Assembly: GCA_019423745.1 (NCBI GenBank)
Contig: JAHZAV010000038.1
Span: forward strand, 1-18,731
Direction of reading: 5' to 3'
From: Lachnospiraceae bacterium
GTDB lineage: Bacteria; Bacillota; Clostridia; Lachnospirales; Lachnospiraceae
DNA length: 18,731 bases
Made by a program: the position numbers and the translations under genes
The notes under the pieces: model-generated
The model's input: the letters and a program-made list of their open reading frames with translations, nothing else
Database searches by the model: none
What the model was told of the DNA's origin: nothing
Shown here: one piece after another, positions 1 to 7,400 of the stretch
How positions within the stretch are numbered: the first letter of the stretch is position 1
Layout: each line of letters begins with the position of its first letter

Positions 1-1135
1 GCTCTACCAAAAGACGAAAATCTATTGATACTTCCGTTATATCATACACAAACTGAAATACTGCATTTCCACCGGGCTGTACCCCTATTCCTCGCTTTAC
101 CTCCCCCGATGGAGACACAAGAGAAATTGTCAAAATATTGGGAATATCTGCCCACATTTCAGTTACAAACCCTCCTACACCATCACCAACCCTTATCTCG
201 ACCTCAATTTTATCTTCCATATCTGCAAGTCTCCCAAAGTAATGCCGACGTCCTGCTGCCTCATTTCCCGTACCAGTTACAACTCCCCGGTTGATTACAT
301 TAGAATAATATTCTAATAGGACTGCCAAAGGAAGGGTACCATTATGCCCTCCCATGCTGGTTCCAAGTGCAATGCAAAGAACCAACGGCATCTTTTCCCG
401 ATCCGCCAGATTCACAAGATATTGTATCCCCAGCATAATGTCATTTTCCTGATAGCATACAGCTTCCGGAGCAATATAATAAAAATCCTTAAGATACTGC
501 TTAGCTTCCTTTAGTTTTACCACCGCAATAGAAGCTTCCGGAGCTGCTCCCAGAAACTTATTGGCCTCATCTGCTCCTCCTGCTGCCACACTGGCAATAA
601 ATGTTCCGTGTCCATCCCTATCTATACTTGGCACAATTTCTGTAGGATTCTCTGAAGCTAAAGCACGGTCGATCTCTTCTTTTTTATATTCCGTTCCATA
701 TAAAAATCCTTCCGGCATATCTCCATCCTGTATTGTCTGATCCCAAATAGCCATAATTCTGGTACTTCCATCCAAATTACGAAAAACTGGATGCGTATAA
801 TCAATCCCGGTATCTACAAATCCTATCATTACATTTTCTCCCATCAGTTCCAATGTAGGATAATTCTGAACTTGTGTAATTCCAGCCTGACTCATAGCTT
901 CCATATCCAGAAGCGTATAGCATTTAGGGACAGAACTGTATGGAAATCGTTCAAACTCAATTGGATCAGCAAGTGGCTGGTCAATATAAATAATATCGTA
1001 TCCCGCCTGTGTCCTTTGACGGCACAATTTCTCCTCCGGCACCTGGAATTCAATCCTGCCTCCTCCCGATGACACAATAAAGTCCCGGTATTCTTCTGAT
1101 ACAATTCTCTGGCGGCAAAGTTTAAAATCGGGCAT
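1..1135 (-). CDS. S8 (subtilisin-like) serine peptidase, Csp type, 3' end off window
   Basis: The gene starts at ATG 1135 and stays open to the left edge (378 codons seen). The first ~80 residues resemble the prodomain of clostridial CspB-like proteases. The catalytic Asp is D108 in FVDTGIDYTHP and the catalytic His is H176 in DRDGHGTFIAS. A GNE motif near residue 291 fits the oxyanion-hole Asn. The serine (GTS-type motif) would lie beyond the window, so activity cannot be judged. No signal peptide is visible. In Clostridia this family includes the CspA/B/C spore-germination proteases and many uncharacterised paralogues; nothing here ties this copy to germination. The Shine-Dalgarno GAGG lies inside an inverted repeat just upstream, and a possible own promoter sits further up. 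Family call firm, role unknown. Confidence 0.88.
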   Translation of the reverse strand, partial: MPDFKLCRQRIVSEEYRDFIVSSGGGRIEFQVPEEKLCRQRTQAGYDIIYIDQPLADPIEFERFPYSSVPKCYTLLDMEAMSQAGITQVQNYPTLELMGENVMIGFVDTGIDYTHPVFRNLDGSTRIMAIWDQTIQDGDMPEGFLYGTEYKKEEIDRALASENPTEIVPSIDRDGHGTFIASVAAGGADEANKFLGAAPEASIAVVKLKEAKQYLKDFYYIAPEAVCYQENDIMLGIQYLVNLADREKMPLVLCIALGTSMGGHNGTLPLAVLLEYYSNVINRGVVTGTGNEAAGRRHYFGRLADMEDKIEVEIRVGDGVGGFVTEMWADIPNILTISLVSPSGEVKRGIGVQPGGNAVFQFVYDITEVSIDFRLLVE

Positions 1136-1140
1136 AAAAA

Positions 1141-1174
1141 TACCTCATATACTTTTTATTAAGTATATGAGGTA
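1141..1174 (-). terminator. Perfect 14-bp inverted repeat: likely antiporter terminator that also buries the peptidase RBS
   Basis: Arms at 1141-1154 and 1161-1174 are exact reverse complements (TACCTCATATACTT / AAGTATATGAGGTA) with a 6-base loop. Read on the minus strand the hairpin is followed by five Ts and then directly by the ATG of the S8 peptidase. It therefore has the shape of an intrinsic terminator for the antiporter gene. Its 3' arm holds GAGG, the only Shine-Dalgarno candidate for the peptidase. The stem is AT-rich (4 G/C pairs of 14), so termination may be partial. Confidence 0.65.
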
Positions 1175-1199
1175 TAAAAAAGTCTATTCCTGGGGTCAA
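1171..1199 (-). promoter_or_regulatory. Candidate promoter for the S8 peptidase
   Basis: On the minus strand TTGACC (1194-1199) is followed after 17 bases by TATACC (1171-1176). This is 5/6 and 4/6 against the sigma-A consensus with ideal spacing. The predicted transcription start near 1164 lies inside the inverted repeat, so the transcript would lack most of the 5' arm. The weak -10 keeps this tentative. Confidence 0.35.
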
Positions 1200-1214
1200 A
1201 AGCCCTGCGCACTT

Positions 1215-2462
1215 TTACTGCTTTTTCTCACCCATATTTTCATAGAAGCTGGATATTTGCTGCTCTTTCGGTACTGCCATATCCGGACCTTTTCGGAAAA
1301 TAATCTTCAAAAGTACCGGCGTAATAATTGTAGTCAAAACAACCATGATAATAACAGGACCAAGAAATACAGAACTCAAAAGTCCCAGAGCCATTCCCTT
1401 ATTGGCAACAATAAGCGCCACCTCACCTCGTGAAATCATTCCCACACCAATTCGCTTACACTGGTAGTTCTTATAATGACAAATCTTTGCACCAAAGCCG
1501 CATCCAACAATTTTCGTTACAATGGCTACAATCACAAGTAGGACGGAAAAAATAACAATGGTCGTATTCATTTCGGGCAGTACAACTTTTAGACCTATAC
1601 TTGCAAAAAATACCGGTGAAAGGAGCAGATAGGAAAGCGTATTGAATCTTTCCTGAAGATATTCTGCCTTCTGCGTATTTGCAATAATCAAACCTGCAAA
1701 AAACGCTCCTGTTATATCTGCCACACCAAAAAATTCTTCTGCCACATAAGACATGATAAGGCAAAATACAAATGCCAGGATTACATGTCTTCTTAAGCCC
1801 TTTTCTGCGTGATCCACCCAGGAATGATACCATTTATACACAATAATTCCAACCACAGCTGCAAAGACAAAGAATCCCACAATCTTAAGCAGAACCACTA
1901 CGATGCTGACAGAAGAATCTGCCATACTGGTTACAATCGTAAGCCCAATAATACCAAGAATATCATCAATAATTGCTGCTCCCAAGATGGCATTTCCTGA
2001 ATGTGTCTTTAATTTCCCCAGTTCTTTTAGGGTTTCCACAGAGATACTAACTGAGGTGGCAGTCAAAATAATACCAATAAATACATTCTGCAAAACAAGG
2101 CTGGCTGGAGCATCCGAATTAATAACTCCAGGTCTGTTGAAGAAATACGACAGAGCGAATCCTCCTGCCAAAGGAATCAGAACTCCACACAAAGCAATAA
2201 CAAAAGACGCTTTTCCACTTGCTTTGAGCTCATTAATATCTGTTTCCATTCCTGCACAGAACATCAGAACGATAACTCCTAATTCCGCTACAGAAGTAAT
2301 AAAGGCGGTCTCTTCAAGAATTCCAAACATGGCCGGCCCCAGTATCAGTCCTGCAAGAAGTGCACCTACTACCTGCGGCATCTGCACTCTCCTTGTTGCA
2401 AGACCTAACAGTTTTGTACAAAGTAAAATAATTGCCAAATCCAACAAATAACTATAATCCAT
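1215..2462 (-). CDS. Cation:proton antiporter, CPA2 (KefB/NapA-like) membrane domain
   Basis: The protein has 415 residues and is hydrophobic throughout, with about 11-13 membrane segments. It fits the Na+/H+ exchanger domain of the CPA2 family, which exchanges Na+ or K+ for protons. The N-terminal helix plus VVGALLAGLILGP and the AAIIDDILGI motif (adjacent aspartates in the transport core) are typical. There is no C-terminal TrkA-N/RCK nucleotide-binding domain, so it is a short form and not a full KefB/KefC. ATG at 2462 has GGAGGAA about 8 bases upstream. It follows the clpX stop by 26 bases, so co-transcription with clpX is likely. The ion preferred cannot be read from the sequence. Confidence 0.9.
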   Translation of the reverse strand: MDYSYLLDLAIILLCTKLLGLATRRVQMPQVVGALLAGLILGPAMFGILEETAFITSVAELGVIVLMFCAGMETDINELKASGKASFVIALCGVLIPLAGGFALSYFFNRPGVINSDAPASLVLQNVFIGIILTATSVSISVETLKELGKLKTHSGNAILGAAIIDDILGIIGLTIVTSMADSSVSIVVVLLKIVGFFVFAAVVGIIVYKWYHSWVDHAEKGLRRHVILAFVFCLIMSYVAEEFFGVADITGAFFAGLIIANTQKAEYLQERFNTLSYLLLSPVFFASIGLKVVLPEMNTTIVIFSVLLVIVAIVTKIVGCGFGAKICHYKNYQCKRIGVGMISRGEVALIVANKGMALGLLSSVFLGPVIIMVVLTTIITPVLLKIIFRKGPDMAVPKEQQISSFYENMGEKKQ

Positions 2463-2488
2463 TTCCCATTCCTCCGTATTTCCGGTAT

Positions 2489-3916
2489 TTAACCTTCCAA
2501 AAGAGCCGGATCCTGGCCTCTTAATGTAATAATCGGTCCTCCAGTTCCTTCTATGTAACTTTCTGTAATCGTCACCTGTCCAATGGAATCATCTTTCGGT
2601 ATTTCATACATGATATCCAGCATGAACTCTTCGATAATCGCTCTAAGAGCTCTGGCTCCCGTATCTTTCTCCATTGCCTTCCTTGCAATGGCCCTTAAAG
2701 CAGAATCGTCAAATTCCAGTTTAACCTCGTCCAAAGCAAGTAACTTTTGATATTGCTTAAGAATTGCATTCTTAGGCTCTTTGAGTATCTTGACATACAT
2801 ATCTTCATCTAAGCCCTGCAAAGTAAAGACAATAGGGAGTCGGCCAAGAAATTCCGGAATCATTCCAAAATTCCGCAAATCTTCTGTTGTCACTTTACCG
2901 AGGATGTTTTTGTCATGGTCATATTTATCTTTCAAATCTGCATTAAACCCTATAGCTGCCTGCTTTGTAAGTCGTTCCTTTATGATATTTTCCAGATCTG
3001 GGAAGGCGCCACCACATATAAAGAGAATATTCCGCGTATTAACTGTTGTCAACGGAACCATAGCATTTTTACTGTTGGCTCCCACCGGGACCTCCACCTC
3101 ACTTCCTTCCAGAAGTTTCAGCATTCCCTGCTGCACAGATTCCCCACTTACATCTCTTTGATTTGTATTTTTCTTCTTGGCAATCTTATCAATCTCATCG
3201 ATAAAAATAATACCCTGTTCTGCCTTTTCTACATCATTATCTGCTGCAGCTAAAAGCTTGGATACAACACTCTCGATATCATCACCGATGTACCCCGCCT
3301 CTGTCAAAGATGTAGCATCCGTAATGGCCAGCGGCACATCCAGAAGTCTTGCCAGTGTTTTGACAAGATACGTTTTACCTGAACCGGTAGGTCCTATCAT
3401 AAGCATATTTGATTTCTCAATTTCGATATCATCCATCGTATCTGTTGCAACACGCTTATAGTGATTATATACTGCTACAGACATAACCTTTTTTGCATAT
3501 TCCTGACCTACAACATACTCATCCAGCTGAGCTTTAATTTTATGTGGAGCCGGAATGTGATTAATATCAATAAGAGGCTTCTTTTCTTCCCCCTCCTTTT
3601 TCTTTTTAATCTTCTGCTGTTTCGGCACTACATTTTCCAGATCTGACATGTTAAAAATCTGAACTCCTGGTATATTCATCAGTTTGCTGTAATCAATTTG
3701 TCCATTTGTCATAGCATCGAAACTTTTCTGCATACAATCTGAACAAACAGAAATATTATTTGGAAGATCTATCATTTTCCCTGCTGTACTCTCCGGGCGA
3801 TGGCAGATAAAACAAATCTTTTCATATTCATCTTCTTTCTTTGTCTTTTCTACTTCTACCTCTGAGTCATTTACTTTTTCAATCTCATTTTCATTGCTGT
3901 GATCTTTTTCTGACAT
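2489..3916 (-). CDS. clpX: ClpX-type AAA+ unfoldase subunit with variant substrate loop
   Basis: A 475-residue ATP-dependent protein unfoldase of the ClpXP type. Visible parts: an acidic N-terminal extension of ~30 residues; a zinc-binding domain with C35, C38, C58 and C61; a Lys/Glu-rich linker near 98-113; Walker A GPTGSGKT (175-182); pore loop GYIG (208-211); Walker B IIFIDE (236-241); sensor-2 TGAR (419-422). The IGF loop (322-324) that docks ClpX on ClpP is present, so it should work with ClpP. The conserved RKH pore-entrance loop reads SKN (about 282-284). It is longer than E. coli ClpX (424) because of the N-terminus and linker. Neither clpP nor tig is adjacent; it sits 12 bases after ligA with its own AAAGGAG site. 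A second, canonical clpX elsewhere in the genome is plausible but cannot be seen here. Confidence 0.93.
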   Translation of the reverse strand: MSEKDHSNENEIEKVNDSEVEVEKTKKEDEYEKICFICHRPESTAGKMIDLPNNISVCSDCMQKSFDAMTNGQIDYSKLMNIPGVQIFNMSDLENVVPKQQKIKKKKEGEEKKPLIDINHIPAPHKIKAQLDEYVVGQEYAKKVMSVAVYNHYKRVATDTMDDIEIEKSNMLMIGPTGSGKTYLVKTLARLLDVPLAITDATSLTEAGYIGDDIESVVSKLLAAADNDVEKAEQGIIFIDEIDKIAKKKNTNQRDVSGESVQQGMLKLLEGSEVEVPVGANSKNAMVPLTTVNTRNILFICGGAFPDLENIIKERLTKQAAIGFNADLKDKYDHDKNILGKVTTEDLRNFGMIPEFLGRLPIVFTLQGLDEDMYVKILKEPKNAILKQYQKLLALDEVKLEFDDSALRAIARKAMEKDTGARALRAIIEEFMLDIMYEIPKDDSIGQVTITESYIEGTGGPIITLRGQDPALLEG

Positions 3917-3928
3917 GATGACTCCTTT

Positions 3929-5908
3929 CTATTGCTTTTTCTCTTCTATCATCTGTAGGAAAGCTTCCTCCGACAGAATCGGAATCCCCAGCTCCCTTGC
4001 CTTTTTATTTTTTGAAGATGTGGACTTAGTATCATTATTGATCAGATACGTTGTTTTGGATGTGACAGAGCCGGTAACTTTTCCTCCCATACTCTCAATC
4101 AGTTCCTTTACCTCACCACGATTAGCAAAATGCTCCACACTTCCGGTTATTACAAAAGTTATTCCCTGAAGTATATCACTACTTTCTTTCCCTTCTTCCT
4201 GTGGGAGCTGAACTTCTTTTAACAGTTTCTCATACTGCTCTTTATGCCGTTCATTCTGAAAATAATCTACAAACGCCCCTGCAATTACTTCTCCCACGCC
4301 AGCGATTGAACTGAGCTGGTCTTTGTCCAGATTCAAAATCCGCCTGGGATCATTTCCAACTTCTTTGCATATCATCTTTGCATTGGCAAGACCAATATTG
4401 GAAATACCAAGACTGTAGATTAATCTTGGTAAGGTTGTCGTCCTTGCCTTTTCCACATTTTCAATAAGATTTCGATAGGACTTCTCACCAAAACCTTCCA
4501 TATTCTGAATTTCTTCCTGATAACGGTTCAGATGGAATATATCCGTATATTCCCGGATAAAACCTCTGGCAATAAATTTTTCCAAAGTTGCTTCTGAAAG
4601 TCCCTCAATATTCATAGCGTCCCTGCTGACAAACAGGGCATAGGATTTGATCTGTTTTGCCTGACATTCCGGATTTGTACAATAAAGTGCCTTAGCATTA
4701 CTGATCTGACGTACTTCGGTTCTACCCCCGCAGACTGGACAGACTTCCGGAATATCTTTCACTCCGCTTCCGGTCAGATTTCGTGCAATCTGGGGAATAA
4801 TCATATTGGCTTTGTACACCTCTATCGTATCTCCTATGCCAAGCTTGAGTTCTTCCATAATGCTAATATTATGGACGCTGGCCCTGCTGACCGTAGTCCC
4901 CTCCAATTCCACTGCATCAAAAATAGCAACCGGATTGATAAGGCCCGTTCGGGACGGGCTCCATTCAATTTCCCTCAGCACCGTTTCCCTTGTCTCATCT
5001 GCCCATTTAAACGCAAAGGAATCCCGTGGAAATTTAGCGGTCCTCCCCAGAGACTGACCATATCCTATATCATCATATATTAACACAAGTCCATCTGATG
5101 GAAAATCATTTTGTGTGATTTTTTCTGAAAATTTAACAACTTCTTCTTCCACTTTTTCCCGTGTCACAACATAATGCTCCACCACATCAAATCCCTGCTG
5201 TTTGAGCCAGTCCAACTGATATGCTCTTGAATTTTGGAAGTCCACTCCATCCGCTTTTACAAGACCAAAGGCATAAAATTTGACGTTTCTTTTTGCTGTA
5301 ATTTCATTATTAAGCTGACGAACAGAACCACTGCATAAATTGCGAGGATTCTTATATTTTGCATCTGCATCGGGAATCTCTTCGTTAATCCTTTCAAAAT
5401 CCCGGTATCCAATTACCGCTTCCCCCCGCAAAACTAATTCTCCCTGATATGCGATTTTTAATGGAATATTTTTGAACACTCTGGCGTTGTTGGTAATTAC
5501 TTCTCCAACCTCCCCATTTCCCCGGGTTACTGCCTTTATAAGTTCTCCTCTGCGGTAGGTGAGCACAATGGTAAGTCCATCCATCTTCCAGGACATTACG
5601 ACCTTCTGATCTCCTGCAAACTCTTTCAGCTCTTCTATATCCTTTGTCTTATCAAGGGAAAGCATAGGGCTTTCATGCCGTTCCTTGGGAAGTTCACTTA
5701 ATACTTCATATCCCACATGAATGGTAGGGCTGTTTGATAATACCACCCTAAGTTCTTTTTCCAAAGCCTCAAGTTCATCGTACAGGGCATCGTATTCATA
5801 ATTACTCATAATCTCCTCTGCATCCTGATAATAAGCTTTACTGGCTCTGTCTAAAAGATCTGTTAATTCCTTCATTCTTCTTTTTTTCTCTATCTGATGA
5901 TCTGCCAT
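3929..5908 (-). CDS. ligA: NAD+-dependent DNA ligase, clostridial variant
   Basis: Seals nicks in DNA using NAD+, joining Okazaki fragments and completing repair. With the start chosen here it has 659 residues, near the usual 650-670. Domains in order: Ia (YY..D near 26-28, SPT..HVGYEV), adenylation domain with the nucleophile Lys in KMDG (108-111) and LRGE (160-163), an OB fold around TVSRASVHN, four zinc-ligand cysteines (390, 393, 410, 415), helix-hairpin-helix repeats, and a C-terminal BRCT domain (~578-656). The frame is open to ATG 5971, but ATG 5908 has GGAG upstream overlapping the previous gene's stop, so translational coupling from 5908 is preferred. Several motif residues differ from E. 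coli LigA (see findings). It is followed after 12 bases by clpX. Confidence 0.92.
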   Translation of the reverse strand: MADHQIEKKRRMKELTDLLDRASKAYYQDAEEIMSNYEYDALYDELEALEKELRVVLSNSPTIHVGYEVLSELPKERHESPMLSLDKTKDIEELKEFAGDQKVVMSWKMDGLTIVLTYRRGELIKAVTRGNGEVGEVITNNARVFKNIPLKIAYQGELVLRGEAVIGYRDFERINEEIPDADAKYKNPRNLCSGSVRQLNNEITAKRNVKFYAFGLVKADGVDFQNSRAYQLDWLKQQGFDVVEHYVVTREKVEEEVVKFSEKITQNDFPSDGLVLIYDDIGYGQSLGRTAKFPRDSFAFKWADETRETVLREIEWSPSRTGLINPVAIFDAVELEGTTVSRASVHNISIMEELKLGIGDTIEVYKANMIIPQIARNLTGSGVKDIPEVCPVCGGRTEVRQISNAKALYCTNPECQAKQIKSYALFVSRDAMNIEGLSEATLEKFIARGFIREYTDIFHLNRYQEEIQNMEGFGEKSYRNLIENVEKARTTTLPRLIYSLGISNIGLANAKMICKEVGNDPRRILNLDKDQLSSIAGVGEVIAGAFVDYFQNERHKEQYEKLLKEVQLPQEEGKESSDILQGITFVITGSVEHFANRGEVKELIESMGGKVTGSVTSKTTYLINNDTKSTSSKNKKARELGIPILSEEAFLQMIEEKKQ

Positions 5909-5917
5909 TTTTGCTGC

Positions 5918-5924
5918 TCTCCTA
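5918..5924 (-). promoter_or_regulatory. RBS that decides the ligA start (stop/RBS overlap TAGGAG)
   Basis: The TAG stop of the pseudouridine synthase (5922-5924) is the first part of TAGGAG, whose GGAG lies about 10 bases before ATG 5908. The in-frame ATGs at 5971 and 5956 lack a comparable site. This supports starting ligA at 5908 and coupling its translation to the upstream gene. Confidence 0.6.
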
Positions 5925-6674
5925 TTTCTTTTCTGTTGCGGGAGTCTTTTGGCCATCCCGGATTCTTTCATATAATTCAGTCAGTTCCTGCGCCGTTAAC
6001 ATCCTGTACTGACCAGGTTTCATATTACCAAGCTCTATATTCATAATGCGCGTCCGTTTCAAAGTCCGCACCTGATAACCTAATGCTTCACACATTCTTC
6101 GTATTTGACGATTTAATCCCTGTGTCAGAATAATCCGAAAAGTATATGGTCCTTCCTGATATACAGGGCAGGGTCTGGTCACGGCATCTAGATTTTTTTC
6201 TTTATCTGTAATGTGAACTCCTTCTGACATTCTTCGGATAAAATTTTCTGTAATTCGATGATCTACCGTCACTTTATATTCTTTTTCATGAAAATTGGCA
6301 GCCCGCATAATACGATTGATCACGTCTCCGTCATTGGTCATTAAAAGAAGGCCTTCTGAGTCTTTATCCAGCCTGCCGGCATAAGTAATACGAACTGGAT
6401 AATTAAGGAACCGAATAATATTGTTTTTTGTTCTTCTCTCTTCCGTACAAATGATCCCTACCGGCTTATAGACAGCCAAAAAAACTTTTTCATCCTTACT
6501 ACTGATTATTTTTTTACCGACCTGTACCTTCTGACCTTTTTGTATCTTCATTCCGAGGGTTGCTTTCTGCCCATCTACGTAGACCTTTCCGGCTTCAATC
6601 AGCCGGTCTGCCTCCCGCCGTGAACAAATTCCCGCCTCTGTAATGTATTTATTCAAACGGATTTCTTCTTCCAC
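5922..6674 (-). CDS. rluF: 23S rRNA pseudouridine synthase, RluF-like (RsuA/RluB/E/F family)
   Basis: Converts a specific uridine in 23S rRNA to pseudouridine; E. coli RluF acts at U2604. The protein opens with an S4 RNA-binding domain (RLNKYITEAGICSRREADRLIE, ~5-43). The catalytic Asp is in AGRLDKDSEGLLL (about residue 103). A GLNRQIRRMCEALGYQV block near the C-terminus followed by LKRTRIMNI closely resembles RluF. Length 250 residues from GTG 6674, chosen because AGGAG lies 8 bases upstream and the S4 domain follows at once. An in-frame ATG at 6740 would add 22 residues that look unrelated to the family and has no good RBS. First gene of the rluF-ligA-clpX-antiporter run. The exact target uridine is inferred. 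Confidence 0.88.
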   Translation of the reverse strand: MEEEIRLNKYITEAGICSRREADRLIEAGKVYVDGQKATLGMKIQKGQKVQVGKKIISSKDEKVFLAVYKPVGIICTEERRTKNNIIRFLNYPVRITYAGRLDKDSEGLLLMTNDGDVINRIMRAANFHEKEYKVTVDHRITENFIRRMSEGVHITDKEKNLDAVTRPCPVYQEGPYTFRIILTQGLNRQIRRMCEALGYQVRTLKRTRIMNIELGNMKPGQYRMLTAQELTELYERIRDGQKTPATEKK

Positions 6675-6682
6675 AACAATCG

Positions 6683-6687
6683 CTCCT
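6683..6687 (-). promoter_or_regulatory. RBS supporting the GTG start of the RluF-like gene
   Basis: AGGAG on the minus strand, 8 bases before GTG 6674. It is the only well-placed Shine-Dalgarno near the N-terminus and argues for a GTG start over the upstream ATG at 6740. Confidence 0.6.
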
Positions 6688-6760
6688 ATTATGACATCTC
6701 TGCCCGCAAGCAGGCAGTTTGTCCTCTTGTATTTCTGCACGGCTCATCGCCTACGCGCAT

Positions 6761-6789
6761 ATTGTATCATATTTGTGATCGGGTTTCGA
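6761..6789 (-). promoter_or_regulatory. Candidate promoter of the rluF-ligA-clpX-antiporter run
   Basis: Minus-strand TACAAT (6761-6766) is preceded by TGA, giving an extended -10. A weak -35 TCGAAA (6784-6789) lies 17 bases upstream. It faces away from the DUF5721-like gene, whose own promoter is about 10 bases further right, so the two are divergent. Confidence 0.5.
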
Positions 6790-6800
6790 CAACTTTTCGT

Positions 6801-6829
6801 TTGTAAAAACTTCCTGTCTGTATTAAAAT
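6801..6829 (+). promoter_or_regulatory. Candidate promoter of the DUF5721-like gene
   Basis: TTGTAA (6801-6806), 17-base spacer, TAAAAT (6824-6829). This is 4/6 and 5/6 matches to the sigma-A consensus, about 40 bases before ATG 6871. Confidence 0.5.
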
Positions 6830-6870
6830 GTAAAGAAGTGCTACATATTTTAAAAGAAAGGGCTTTTTAT

Positions 6871-7353
6871 ATGATTATCCTGACACCGGAGACAAAGACT
6901 TGTATGTCACACCTGCTCGCTCATGAAACTTTCGATCATTTTTCTTTCATAGAAGGCGAAATTGTAACCTTTGGGAAATTTACCATGAACGGCTTTCTTC
7001 AAAAAGACTTTTTTGAAGATCCTCCTTCTCAAGAATATGCCCTCTGGAAGCTTTTCAGAGACTATTGTTATTCTATCATCCGGGGAAAACGTACTCCTTT
7101 AAGTTTCCGCTTTATTTTTTCCCTTGCTCCGGAAGATATTCACATATTCCTTACTAACAACGGGCTTGATTTTTCAACATCCGATATCCAGGGCCTATAT
7201 TTAAATTTTCGTTATAATGGTTTAAAACTTACCTGTACAACGGGTATTTCTTTCCAGCAGTTTACTATGGATAAATCTGTGGAACAGGCATGGGATAAAA
7301 AAGTGCAGGAATTTTTCTTCCATGCTGGAATCCCCTATGAAATGGATGCATAA
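6871..7353 (+). CDS. DUF5721-like protein, unknown function
   Basis: A 160-residue soluble protein starting at ATG 6871, with AAAGG about 9-10 bases upstream. The frame is open further left, but those codons overlap the divergent promoter region. It resembles the clostridial DUF5721 family: an N-terminal ETFDHFSFIEGEIVTFGKFTMNG block, then IIRGKRTPLSFRFIFSL, then LYLNFRYNGLKLTCTTGISFQQFTMDKSVEQAWD. No catalytic motif, signal peptide or membrane segment is apparent. It stands alone on the plus strand between two minus-strand runs and ends at a strong terminator. The family assignment is from memory of the pattern and no function is known to me. Confidence 0.8.
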   Translation: MIILTPETKTCMSHLLAHETFDHFSFIEGEIVTFGKFTMNGFLQKDFFEDPPSQEYALWKLFRDYCYSIIRGKRTPLSFRFIFSLAPEDIHIFLTNNGLDFSTSDIQGLYLNFRYNGLKLTCTTGISFQQFTMDKSVEQAWDKKVQEFFFHAGIPYEMDA

Positions 7354-7400
7354 AACAGGCGGATATGATATCTAAAAAGATATGATATCCGCCTGTTTTT
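7353..7400. terminator. Bidirectional terminator between convergent genes
   Basis: Arms at 7353-7372 and 7379-7398 form a 20-bp stem with one G-G mismatch and a 6-base A-rich loop. Ts follow on the plus strand (7394-7401) and a T-rich flank exists on the minus strand. It begins at the stop codon of the DUF5721-like gene and ends at the stop codon of the DUF1893 gene, so it serves both. Confidence 0.9.

Noticed and set aside
25..294. 89-residue plus-strand open frame at the left edge
   Set aside because: Antisense to the S8 peptidase, Leu/Pro/His-rich, no RBS.
1471..1833. 120-residue minus-strand open frame in another frame
   Set aside because: Out-of-frame shadow of the antiporter gene with no start signal.
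1903..2451. 182-residue plus-strand open frame
   Set aside because: It lies antisense within the antiporter gene, has no RBS or family signature, and its composition mirrors the codons of the real gene.
3929..5971. Longer ligA from ATG 5971
   Set aside because: Would overlap the upstream gene by 50 bases and lacks a good RBS; ATG 5908 has a coupled TAGGAG site and gives the usual family length.
7353..7398. Long inverted repeat as a mobile-element end
   Set aside because: Its place exactly between two convergent stop codons, with flanking T runs, is fully explained as a bidirectional terminator.
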